Shown: one piece after another, positions 16,268 through 24,544 of the stretch
How the letters are laid out: each line of letters opens with the position of its first letter
How positions within the stretch are numbered: position 1 is the stretch's first letter
From: Stramenopiles sp. TOSAG23-3
Taxonomy: Eukaryota; Sar
NCBI GenBank assembly: GCA_900128585.1
Contig: LT642279.1
Coordinates: 1-26,009, forward strand
Length of the DNA stretch: 26,009 bases
Reading direction: 5' to 3'
Notes under the pieces: generated by a model
What the model was told of the DNA's origin: nothing
The model's input: the letters and a program-made list of their open reading frames with translations, nothing else
Database searches by the model: none
Translations under genes and position numbers: made by a program

Positions 16268-17101
16268 ATGGGTAGGAAAAAAAAGAAAAGAAAGGGTAGA
16301 CGTTCGCAGGCCGAAGACCTTCAGAGGATTAAAAAAAAAACACTTTTCAGAGGGGGCGATAACAGTTCCTTGCCAACTTTTGATTCCCATCGGCCGGTTA
16401 CGCTTCCCAATCTTGTTCGAAGCCTGGCAAATATACCATTAGAAAAAACTACGAAAAAGAAGAAGCGGAAGAAAAAGCAAGACGTCATTCTTTCGAACCG
16501 ACTAGCGGCTTCTGGACTCAAACACTTCAAGGGAAGCTTTCTTGCAAAGAATGCTGCCTATTTGGATAAATTCGACACCACTGCTGGGAAAGGACGGGAG
16601 AATTCTCCCCCCGCGACCCCGAGGGTTCGCGGGCGAATGCTCAAAATGAAAAGACCAGACCTGGCTCCCCCGATTCCTGCTAGGGGCATCATGAAATTGC
16701 GCTGTTCCAAAAATCAAACTCTTCAATTAAAAAGTTTAGGCTGTTCGTATGTTCCAAACGAGATGTTGGCGGAAGATGAGAAGGCCAAGGAATGGTTGAA
16801 AAAAAATAGAAACTGCGATCTTTTCATGAAAAAAGTAGATCCTACGATAGACGAAAATGCGTATTCCATAAACGAAGAAGCACAGTTGGCGGACTCCTCA
16901 TCCCACATGTTCGGTGTTCACTTTCGTGGCGCCTTGTTCATACCGAACGGTTCTACCTGGGACGGCAACAAGCTACTGAAGGTAAGGGCCGAAGCTCGCA
17001 GAAGGATGAAAAAATACGAAAAGAAGAAGAAGAAGGCGAGAAGGGAACAGCGGCGGCGGGATCGAAACGAAAAGTTCTTGTTGAGTGGAGGGGTGCTGTA
17101 A
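16268..17101 (+). CDS. Highly basic Lys/Arg-rich protein, unknown
   Basis: A 277-residue protein I do not recognise. It has three strongly basic clusters that look like nuclear or nucleolar localisation signals: 2-12 (GRKKKKRKGRR), 60-70 (KTTKKKKRKKK) and a long C-terminal basic helix (about 236-268). The middle part (140-235) is less biased, with Cys146, Cys159 and Cys183 and a compact-looking segment FGVHFRGALFIPNGSTWDG (215-233). Nuclear or nucleolar location and RNA/DNA binding are inferences from charge only. I used the ATG at 16268 (TCTATGGGT); the frame is open from 16196 but begins there with TTG. Divergent from the PDZ protein gene. Confidence 0.75.
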   Translation: MGRKKKKRKGRRSQAEDLQRIKKKTLFRGGDNSSLPTFDSHRPVTLPNLVRSLANIPLEKTTKKKKRKKKQDVILSNRLAASGLKHFKGSFLAKNAAYLDKFDTTAGKGRENSPPATPRVRGRMLKMKRPDLAPPIPARGIMKLRCSKNQTLQLKSLGCSYVPNEMLAEDEKAKEWLKKNRNCDLFMKKVDPTIDENAYSINEEAQLADSSSHMFGVHFRGALFIPNGSTWDGNKLLKVRAEARRRMKKYEKKKKKARREQRRRDRNEKFLLSGGVL

Positions 17102-17671
17102 TCCAAAAGTGGGAAGTGGGAGTTGATGTGTTTATATTTTTTAAATAAATTATTTTGTTTCCATCCATATTTGTAGTATATATAGCGTTTATAATTTGTT
17201 TTTATACAATAACGTTTTGCTCAGACGAGTAATGAGTCTTCAGTTAAAATGTACATTTTGATGATTGATGATAATGTTTTTTAATCGGCAGTTGTGAAGT
17301 CTGAAGAAGAAACAAATCAATCATCGATCAAATTCAAATCGATCAAATCGGAAGTCTAAACCAACAGTCACATTTCAATAACAAAAGACCCACGCTTCAC
17401 GCCAACTGGACATCGACAAACCCTTCGACCACGCTTGCCTGGCTCCTTTGCCGTAAGAAAATGAAACACGGATTACCATAGAGCATAGCCATTAAACCTA
17501 AAACCTATTCGAGGATATGCCTTTGCGTTTTTTGATGATTCAATTCATTTTGTTTCCCCTTTCGTTGTTAATTAAAAATAAATAAAATTAAAAAAAGTTA
17601 TGATAATTAAAAGTCTTATCTTGCTCGTTAAACGGACGATCGTCGGTTCTCAAGTCGTTGTCGGAATTTGC
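17102..17671. other. Intergenic region containing direct repeat copy 1
   Basis: A 570-bp gap between convergent genes. It includes direct repeat copy 1 (17161-17286). Further on lies a short region with repeated ATCGATCAAATTCAAATCGATCAAAT (17321-17348). No coding potential is evident. Confidence 0.6.
17161..17286. repeat. ~127-bp direct repeat flanking the LRR gene, copy 1
   Basis: Nearly identical to 18599-18728: both run from CCATCCATATTTGTAGTATAT through AACGTTTTGCTCAGACGAGT to GATGATAATGTTTTTTAATC, with a handful of substitutions and small indels. This copy lies 3' of the leucine-rich-repeat gene. Confidence 0.95.
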
Positions 17672-18508
17672 TTAATAATAATCCAGATCCGTACTAGTAA
17701 ACAAATCCGTATCATAGTACGTTCTTTCTTGGCAATCTAACCGAGATAAATGAACATCTAAGTGATACTTACTCTTTCCTTTAGCCTCCCAAACTCTTCC
17801 GAATTTGTTTTTTAATTCAGGTGAGATATTGGTGTTATCTTCCAACCAAAGATCAGTCAATGATGGTAATGAACCATTCTCAACTAGCTCAAGAAGACCT
17901 TGACAACCAACATTACCAATCTTATTACCATTCAAACCAAGAGAATCCAACGATACCATCTCTGGTAGGACCTTACAAATTGAAGCAATGCCATTATCTC
18001 CAATATTGTTGTAAGACAAAGAAAGAAACCTTAAGTTTGTCATTGTTGGTAAGGCCGAAGCGATTGTTCGGCAGCCTTCATCTCCAATATTGTTTTTAGA
18101 CAAATAAAGCCTCTTCAAGTTTGTCATTGTTCTTAAGGCCGGAGCGATTGTTCGGCAGCCTTCATCTCCAATATTGTTTGTAGACAAATAAAGCTTCTCC
18201 AAGCTTGTCATTGTTCTTAAAGCGGGCGCTACGAATTGAAGTCCTTCATCTCCGTACTGGTTTTGGTTCAAATACAGTAGAATCAACCCCGTCATTTTCA
18301 TTAACGCTGGCGCAAGTATTTTACACCCTTCGGGAGTGATCTTCTTCCCGGAAATATCCAACGGCCCCGTGAACCCCTCGCCTTTCTTCATCAAGTCCGC
18401 TTTATCCTTCCCGACGACCCTTTCCACGGCGTCCCAATCAACGTCCGTGAAGCCTTCAGGTTTTGGGACCGTGGGCGCATTGTCTTGAGTGGTTGCTAAG
18501 GAGGCCAT
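17672..18508 (-). CDS. Leucine-rich-repeat protein (RNase-inhibitor type)
   Basis: A 278-residue LRR protein. Residues 1-50 are a non-repeat N-terminus (MASLATTQDN..., GFTDVDWDAVERVVGKDKADLM). About six 28-residue repeats follow (about 51-235), with consensus LxxLYLSxNNIGDEGCRTIAPALRTMTN, typical of the RNase-inhibitor/NLR-like class used for protein binding. A C-terminal tail (240-278) is rich in Asp and Tyr. Repeats 3 and 4 are nearly identical at the DNA level (84-base period), indicating recent expansion. No membrane segment or kinase is attached, so it is probably an intracellular binding protein; the ligand is unknown. ATG at 18508 chosen; the four extra residues to 18520 begin with TTG. 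The gene lies between two long direct repeats. Confidence 0.9.
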   Translation of the reverse strand: MASLATTQDNAPTVPKPEGFTDVDWDAVERVVGKDKADLMKKGEGFTGPLDISGKKITPEGCKILAPALMKMTGLILLYLNQNQYGDEGLQFVAPALRTMTSLEKLYLSTNNIGDEGCRTIAPALRTMTNLKRLYLSKNNIGDEGCRTIASALPTMTNLRFLSLSYNNIGDNGIASICKVLPEMVSLDSLGLNGNKIGNVGCQGLLELVENGSLPSLTDLWLEDNTNISPELKNKFGRVWEAKGKSKYHLDVHLSRLDCQERTYYDTDLFTSTDLDYY

Positions 18509-19172
18509 TTTTCTTTTCAAGCGTTCTTCTTCTTCGAATCAATTATTTAACAGAACCAAGAACATTTTCTACTCTTTTGCTTGTTCAACATTCTCTCTCC
18601 ATCCATATTTGTAGTATATTTAGAACGTTTATAATTTGTTTTTATACAATAACGTTTTGCTCAGACGAGTAATGAGTCTTTAGTTAAAATGTACATTTTG
18701 ATGATATTGATGATAATGTTTTTTAATCATCATCATCCGTTAACGAACTATAACTAAAATATGTTTATGATCAGAGGACCTCCTCCTAATACCAATTGGT
18801 ATTTACCGTAGATCTAGTACTACGGCGAACCATTAATAATTTGAGTATAATACAAAAAAAGGCTTTTTTCTCCCCCTCCTCTCTCCTCTTTAAATAAAAA
18901 AAAATTATTATTATTATTTTGTTTCCGTCCTCCTTCCTCCTTTCAGTCTTTATTAGTTAAAATATTATGCATTTTCTTTTCTTCTGATTATTATATACCA
19001 GTATTATTTTTTTATCCTCACTCAGCTGTAATACCAAAGTACAGTAATCCTCGTGCATTCGCATACATTACACTGGTCTAACACTCCCCCAAAAAATCAT
19101 TGAAACCCCCAAACCCAACCAATGCTTGGGTGAACTTCTTTCACAACGACCGCCTGCGCGCTCCTTGTCATC
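18509..19172. other. Divergent intergenic region with direct repeat copy 2
   Basis: A ~660-bp gap between divergent genes. Direct repeat copy 2 (18599-18728) begins about 90 bases upstream of the LRR ATG and so overlaps its probable promoter or 5' UTR. The remainder is AT-rich with homopolymers, becoming mixed-composition in the last ~120 bases before the kinase ATG. Confidence 0.6.
18599..18728. repeat. ~127-bp direct repeat flanking the LRR gene, copy 2
   Basis: Second copy of the repeat at 17161-17286, same orientation, 1438 bases away. It is slightly longer through small insertions (TTTAGAAC for TATAGC, GATGATATTGATGA for GATGATTGATGA). A weaker trace of its terminal part (GATGATGATGTTTTTTAATC) is visible near 21616-21635. 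Confidence 0.95.
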
Positions 19173-21059
19173 ATGGGATGCATACATTCTGCCGCGGCAG
19201 AGACGCCCCACGGGCTTCACTACAAGGATGTCCATCGACTGCGATCTCAAAGTCAGTACGGGAAGGTGCTGAGGGGTAAGCAGGTGTCCGAGCGAAAGCG
19301 CCGCTCTTCAACACAGGGGAAGGCACGTTACATCAAGCATTTCCAATCCGACACCAAAACGTTCAACAGTGTTTATGATGGAGACCCGAAAGACCGAAAA
19401 TTGCGGTTGGGCAAAGGCGTCGAAGGATCGGTGTTTAAGGCCAAACATAAACTTTCCGGCCTTGATGTTGCAGTAAAAGTGTTGAACAAGGCATTCCTTG
19501 ACGACGAAGAGGCGAGACTATTGCGGAAAGAGGTTGAGATGCTGTCTTTGTTGGACCACCCTAACGTTTTGCGGATCATCGAAAGCTATGAAGACAGCCA
19601 GCGGATCTTTTTGGTAAACGAATACTGCACAGGTGGGGCGTTGAGCAAGGCGGTTAATTTATCTGTCGATCCAACCAAATTTTCGTTGAACGACCTATTG
19701 AAGGGGCCGTTCCAACGGAAGAAAGGTCTGCAAGAGGGCGAAGTCCAGCACATCATCGCCCAAATCTCGGAAGCGCTGGCGTATTTGCACAAACGAAACA
19801 TGGCGCACCGAGACTTGAAGTTGGACAACATCATGATCCTTGAACCACGCCAATCCGACCAGCCAATTTCACAATGTACCGTGAAGGTCATCGATTTTGG
19901 CTTCACTGAGCAGTACAACGAAACGCAGACAGCCAATGTTCGCAACCAGATGGCCGCCTCTTTTAAATCGCACGGCGTAGTGGGCACAGGCCCATTCATG
20001 GCCCCGGAAATTGCCAGCGAGTATCATCGCGTGTTCGCTGGAACAGAGTCCTGCCTTAACGTTCACAAGTACGACCCACAAAAGACGGACTGTTGGGCAC
20101 TGGGGGTAATTGCGTACACCCTCCTTGCGAGGGCATTGCCGTTTCCAGACATTCACGACGGCGAGTTTTTGAAAAAAGTGAAGAATTACACTCTGGACTT
20201 TCGCAAAGGGGTGTGGAAAGGGATCAGCGAGGACGCCAAAGATTTTATCCAGGGTTTGTTGGTGGTCGACCCTCTCGGGCGAATGTCTATGATGGAAGCC
20301 CTGAAACACACTTGGCTAAGTTCAGCCAAGGGCTCGCTTTCGACAGGGGCGGACGGGGGGGCATTCAGCTTGGCATGCTTTGACGCGTACTGCAACAATT
20401 TGTGTCCCTTTCGACGGGCGTTGATCCACCATTTGGCGATTTTTTGCCCGAAAAGAGAAACCGCGCGGTTGGCACAAATGTTTCGATTGCTCGACATCGA
20501 AGGCAATGGGATCGTTACTGCTACCGAGTTGACGCAAGTACTCGTGACGGTCTCGGGGAAAACAATAGCCGAGGCTGTAAGCGAAATCGATAGGTACCGC
20601 CCCTGCATTTTTGGCACTAGCGGGGAACTGACATTTACACGGTTCTTGGCGGCGCAAATTTCAATGAAGCGCTTTCTTGAGAATGAATTGTTCTTAGAGA
20701 TGCTTGGGATGTTATTTTCTCAGATTGACAGCGACCAAGACGGTTTCATCAGCGCGGATGATATGTTTGATGCTCTTGTTGCTACGGAAGACATTACCTC
20801 CTGCTGGTCCAACTTGATCATCGAAATGGTCGAATTCCTTGCTCCCGAAGAGATTGACCCAACAAAGAGCATGGTCGACTTTGAAGCTTTTCAAAAATTT
20901 TTCAAGTTTACCGAGCGCCCCCCGCACGAAGGGGCTGCGCGAAGCTTCCTCTGCCATGACGGCTCTGTATTCCTTACCCCAGCGAACTTTGTGAGAGAAG
21001 CCACTTCGGACGACATGCTGTTACCTGCTGTGTACGAAGTAAATTTGGAAATCAAATAA
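19173..21059 (+). CDS. Calcium-dependent protein kinase-like (CDPK) Ser/Thr kinase with EF-hands
   Basis: A 628-residue CDPK-like kinase. The N-terminus MGCIHS fits dual acylation (myristoyl Gly2, Ser6; palmitoyl Cys3), as in many CDPKs, and suggests membrane location. The kinase domain (about 76-381) is complete: glycine loop LGKGVEGSVFKAK (79-91), VAVK lysine K102, helix-C Glu E120, HRDLKLDN (212-219), DFG (241-243), MAPE (276-279), D306 of DCWALG and R370. It is an RD kinase, so likely activation-loop regulated. The C-terminal half has a good EF-hand loop at 441-452 (D441, E443, N445, G446, E452), a degenerate one near 473-490, a good loop at 519-530 (D519, D521, D523, G524, D530) and a degenerate one near 556-572. 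A 20-40-residue autoinhibitory junction is expected after the kinase but is not distinctive. The ATG at 19173 is the first in frame. Confidence 0.95.
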   Translation: MGCIHSAAAETPHGLHYKDVHRLRSQSQYGKVLRGKQVSERKRRSSTQGKARYIKHFQSDTKTFNSVYDGDPKDRKLRLGKGVEGSVFKAKHKLSGLDVAVKVLNKAFLDDEEARLLRKEVEMLSLLDHPNVLRIIESYEDSQRIFLVNEYCTGGALSKAVNLSVDPTKFSLNDLLKGPFQRKKGLQEGEVQHIIAQISEALAYLHKRNMAHRDLKLDNIMILEPRQSDQPISQCTVKVIDFGFTEQYNETQTANVRNQMAASFKSHGVVGTGPFMAPEIASEYHRVFAGTESCLNVHKYDPQKTDCWALGVIAYTLLARALPFPDIHDGEFLKKVKNYTLDFRKGVWKGISEDAKDFIQGLLVVDPLGRMSMMEALKHTWLSSAKGSLSTGADGGAFSLACFDAYCNNLCPFRRALIHHLAIFCPKRETARLAQMFRLLDIEGNGIVTATELTQVLVTVSGKTIAEAVSEIDRYRPCIFGTSGELTFTRFLAAQISMKRFLENELFLEMLGMLFSQIDSDQDGFISADDMFDALVATEDITSCWSNLIIEMVEFLAPEEIDPTKSMVDFEAFQKFFKFTERPPHEGAARSFLCHDGSVFLTPANFVREATSDDMLLPAVYEVNLEIK

Positions 21060-21192
21060 TTTAAAAACAAGAAAATTGGCTGTTATTTATAAGTAATGAA
21101 AATTAATGTACTGCGAATTGAAATCTCAAATAATTTTTTAAAACAAAAACTTTGGCTGTTATTTCAAAAAGTAATTAATAAAATTGTCATGT
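21043..21192. repeat. ~75-bp tandem duplication over the kinase stop codon
   Basis: Copy 1 (about 21043-21117) contains the end of the kinase frame, GAAATCAAATAA, then ACAAGAAAATTGGCTGTTATTT and AAGTAAT. Copy 2 (about 21118-21192) repeats GAAATCTCAAATAATTT, then ACAAAAACTTTGGCTGTTATTT and AAGTAATTAAT, offset by 74-76 bases. Copy 2 is more diverged and lies in the 3' UTR. The part at 21063-21084 is exactly shared with 9485-9506. Confidence 0.75.
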
Positions 21193-21941
21193 CGTCCACA
21201 ACCGACCATCAGTCTGAGTTGACAAATATCATTAATTTGAGAACACAGATAATTGGATATCACCATACTAGTCATATAATTTGTTTTTCACCATGCTATG
21301 TTTCCAAAGGGTTCTACTTCGGCTGACGATTTTACCTTTTGTCCATTGTTCGTTCATTGGCACCAGACCTTGGTTGACGTTTTTGAGAGAGAGAAATGGT
21401 AGGAGTCTCCTATATTTTTTTTATTAAATAAATACTACATCATAGTCGTCTAATATTGCTTTTATATATTTTTAGAGATTTCTTTAAAAGTTTGTGTCTT
21501 ATTATTCTTCTTGTAAGTGGCAGTAAGAGATCTATTAATATATTATAATAAAATATATGATGAGTCTATTAGTTTTAACGTATTCTTTTTCTTTTCTTCT
21601 TCTGATTATTTTGGATGATGATGATGTTTTTTAATCCGTTGATGTACCGTATAGAATTTATATAAGCAATATTTGCAACAAAATAAAAAACTACTTTTAT
21701 AATTGGGTGAACGAAATGAATTAATATAAAAAATTTGAGAAGCACGCCGTAAAGAAAAAATATTATATATATATATAATAATAAAATATTAATACGCAAA
21801 CGCCCATTTATTTTGATACACGAAGGATTATATGGTCACTGAACAGTCCTATCGGTCTTTCGTTGCCAACGCTTTTTTTTAAAGCATGGATTAAATCGAT
21901 TAGGTGAAAACAAAAACAAAGAACATTTGGCGCCGTGTGGG
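21193..21941. other. AT-rich intergenic region
   Basis: A spacer between the kinase and phosphatase genes, both on the + strand. It holds AT-rich sequence with an (AT)n run near 21763-21776 and the weak trace of the LRR-flanking repeat at about 21616-21635. The minus-strand frame at 21575-21799 is Ile/Tyr/Phe low complexity and not credible. Confidence 0.6.
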
Positions 21942-22688
21942 ATGGGCAAAAAGAAAAGGGTAAAACCCAACAGCAAATACCGCAATGACTCCGACTCCCT
22001 CCCTAACATTCTCGCCAAGGACTTTTTCCCAGTAGCAACACTGCCGTTAGAAAGGCAACCGCTGATTACCAACCCGATGTATCGGTGCTGTGGGAACGAC
22101 TTTTTAGAGCCTAGTCCTATTACTGCTCAAGTATGGCTTGGAGATTTGAAGGATGCAAATAACCTTGGGAAATTGCAACAGCTCGGTATAACGCACATCA
22201 TGAACGTTACCGAAAAATCGCCTTCTTTTCCGGACGATTTTCAATACTTTAGTCTGTCAATCCATGATCAACCTAATGTAAAAATTTCTAATTTCTTCAA
22301 GGAAGGGGCTGAGTGGATCAAGGACGCCATTACGAAACGACAAGAAGATGGGCAGGTCGGCAAAGTCCTTATCCACTGCAGGGCAGGGGTAAGCAGGTCT
22401 GTCACGATGTGCGCGGCGTACCTGATGCTGATTGAAGGCATGCAGCTTCATAGTGCCGTCGAGTGGATGTATCACCAACGCCCGGTCATTTGCCCAAACG
22501 AGGGCTTTAAATTACAATTGGCAAAATTTGAGGTCGAATTGTACATGTCTTCTTCGGTTGTGTTGAGTGGAAAGCCTCGCTGGAATTTCTATGAGTTGAA
22601 CAGGATCAAACAAGAAAAAAAGTGGAAGAACATTGCGATGCCACCCGACTACCCCGTAATTAAATATCCGTGCTGCACATTGATGTGA
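21942..22688 (+). CDS. Dual-specificity protein phosphatase with C-terminal CaaX box
   Basis: A 248-residue DUSP-type phosphatase acting on phospho-Ser/Thr/Tyr. A basic N-terminal leader (MGKKKRVKPNSK) is followed by the catalytic domain (about 60-202), which begins VWLGDLKDANN and includes ITHIMNVTE. The general acid is D109 (SIHDQPNV). The P-loop is HCRAGVSRS (H145, C146, R152), followed by the AAYLM helix and RPVICPNEGFKLQLAKFE. The last four residues are C-T-L-M (Cys245) preceded by another Cys, a CaaX prenylation signal predicted to be farnesylated because X is Met. Prenylated phosphatases are known (the PRL family), but this catalytic domain reads as a classical DUSP. The start is the ATG at 21942; the frame is open from 21927 but begins with TTG. 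Confidence 0.95.
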   Translation: MGKKKRVKPNSKYRNDSDSLPNILAKDFFPVATLPLERQPLITNPMYRCCGNDFLEPSPITAQVWLGDLKDANNLGKLQQLGITHIMNVTEKSPSFPDDFQYFSLSIHDQPNVKISNFFKEGAEWIKDAITKRQEDGQVGKVLIHCRAGVSRSVTMCAAYLMLIEGMQLHSAVEWMYHQRPVICPNEGFKLQLAKFEVELYMSSSVVLSGKPRWNFYELNRIKQEKKWKNIAMPPDYPVIKYPCCTLM

Positions 22689-22872
22689 AACGAAATGTAC
22701 GATGGATGATCTAAGAATTTGAGTGCGCTCTTGACCGGTGTAAATAATTACTCTCGCGTAATGTAGATTTTTGTAGAGGTGTGATGCAGGGAGTAGGGAG
22801 GTAATCTTTAATTTTATCTCTCTTAGGTAGGCATATCTTTCATATTTGGGCTTGCCTGGGGCCCGCCTTGCC

Positions 22873-23934
22873 CTACACTCGATTTCCATTCGAAGACGCT
22901 GGACGACTGCATCGCGACCAGTTCATAGCGATGGTCTGTTCAATCAACAGCTCGTTCTGCTCGCCAACAAAATCCATCATCACAATAGCAGGGTCAAAGG
23001 GTGTGCCTATTTCTGTAAATTCTGTAAGCCACGACTTCCCCAGCCTTGTCAGGGGACGGTTGATTTGCTCAAGGTCTCTCGGGTAGGGAAGGCATGGGCA
23101 GCACGCCATGCCTGCCAAGGCCCCTTTTACAAAAAAAAAAGAGTCGCCCTCTGGAACGCTTCGAATAAATTCCAACACACGATGGAGCTGCGGTTTTGAA
23201 GATTGGCGTGAGAATTCAGATTCTAATTTCTGTTTTAGATTCTCCAAGCCGAACTCGTTGGGCCAGACTCGGCATATGCTGTCGCGGCCGTAGCTGGCGT
23301 GGTAATTGGCCCCATTCCTCTCCAGCACAAGATAAACCCTTTGATCAAGCCCCAGCAGTTCTTCTATCGGCGTATCCCACCGGCTCGGATTCACAATAAA
23401 CTTTCCCAGGACAGACTCAATCTCTGCTTCGACGAGAACCATGTCCTCGGGCAGTTGGAGCCGCAGGGCGGAGCGAAGGCAATAAATGTCAAGGACAAGA
23501 AATTCTTTTTCGTTCGTCTCCAAAAACCTCAAAATCTGTTGAAGAACGTCTGAAAACCGCTCTTTCCCCAAAAGTCCGTGCGAAATAAAGGTTTGCCCCT
23601 CCGTGCTTTTACTATCCCTAACGACCACAGGTCTCAAGTCCAAGTAACGACTCCCGTAGCACAACTGGTCGAAAATGGAATGCTTCTGCGTTCTCGCATA
23701 TCTACGAACAACAGCCAGGATACTATTACGAACACAGCTAGGCAATCGAGAACGCAGTAGTCTGACAACAGCTTCAGGCATATCCTCATCACGGTAAGAA
23801 AACGACAAATCATAGGTCCCAGCGTCGTGGCTTCCAGGCAGCCAGACGTCGCATATTTTTCTCTTCCCAAAGTCACCGAGGTGCCGAAAGCACTCGCCCA
23901 TCCAACCAACTCGCTTGTCCCCCGAAGACGCCAT
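22873..23934 (-). CDS. PI-PLC X-domain-containing protein (PLCXD type)
   Basis: A 353-residue protein of the phosphatidylinositol-specific phospholipase C X-domain family, PLCXD/bacterial-like, with no Y domain, C2 or EF-hand. Visible family elements are VWLPGSHDAGTYDLSF with the first catalytic His (H36), CYGSRYLDLRPVV (D99, R101), FISHGLLG with the second catalytic His (H119) and EFLVLDIYCL (about 144-153). The rest (180-353) has moderate hydrophobicity and no membrane helix; a Cys/Pro-rich ACCPCLPYPRD stretch lies near 290. The expected activity is glycerophosphodiester cleavage of PI or a related lipid, but the substrate of PLCXD proteins is often unknown. The frame extends to 23985 but starts there with TTG; the ATG at 23934 (MASSGDKRVGW) is used. 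The gene converges on the phosphatase with a 184-bp gap. Confidence 0.92.
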   Translation of the reverse strand: MASSGDKRVGWMGECFRHLGDFGKRKICDVWLPGSHDAGTYDLSFSYRDEDMPEAVVRLLRSRLPSCVRNSILAVVRRYARTQKHSIFDQLCYGSRYLDLRPVVVRDSKSTEGQTFISHGLLGKERFSDVLQQILRFLETNEKEFLVLDIYCLRSALRLQLPEDMVLVEAEIESVLGKFIVNPSRWDTPIEELLGLDQRVYLVLERNGANYHASYGRDSICRVWPNEFGLENLKQKLESEFSRQSSKPQLHRVLEFIRSVPEGDSFFFVKGALAGMACCPCLPYPRDLEQINRPLTRLGKSWLTEFTEIGTPFDPAIVMMDFVGEQNELLIEQTIAMNWSRCSRPASSNGNRV

Positions 23935-24544
23935 TATACGAAGTGTACTTATCCGAACATTTCCAGAATAAATCCAGTCCTGCAAGACTGTTCTATAGTC
24001 TTTCCTTTAAAGAATAACAATTCGAATTGTGGTATGAAGCTAACAATTTTTTAAAGACCAAGTCAATGTAGGCGATATAAACTGTTCTGTGAATTTATAT
24101 TTAATGACATAGCGAAGAAGAAGAGAGTGGTGTGGTGTCTCGTTTTTTTTTGTTTTGTTCAGTCTAAAGCTATAAGGCACACGTGCGAAAGTTTGTAAAA
24201 ATCGAGCAAAAAACTATGATCCAAGAAAATAACAAACATACGCGTACATCATCACACAATATAGATACAGCATATACTAACAGCAACACAACATCTACTT
24301 ACAGGACCGAGTGGGAGAGTGGGAGGGGCTGACGTTGGTGGTACCAACACACACAGCCGATGTATTCAAAATAAGAGTAATAGCTCTACCGTAGTACAAG
24401 TAGTATGTCACCAACAATAAAAAAACAATAATTTTGCGCTGCACCCATTTTTTGTACCTTCTTGTGTTCTGTGCCTCTATACGAGACCATCTTTGAGTCT
24501 TTGAGACGGCTTTCCATCCCAGTGCAGAAATAGGCCGTTGAAAA
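23935..24544. other. Intergenic region, no gene seen
   Basis: A 610-bp gap between two minus-strand genes. It holds AT-rich mixed sequence with a poly-T run at 24145-24153 and a GC-richer patch near 24305-24355 (GGGAGAGTGGGAGGGGCTGACG). It should include the promoter of the PLC-X gene and the 3' UTR of the oxygenase gene. No protein, tRNA or repeat was recognised. Confidence 0.6.

Noticed and set aside
21096-21326. 76-residue + strand frame after the kinase gene
   Set aside because: It lies in the duplicated 3' flank and AT-rich spacer, has an Ile/Asn/Lys bias and no recognisable domain.
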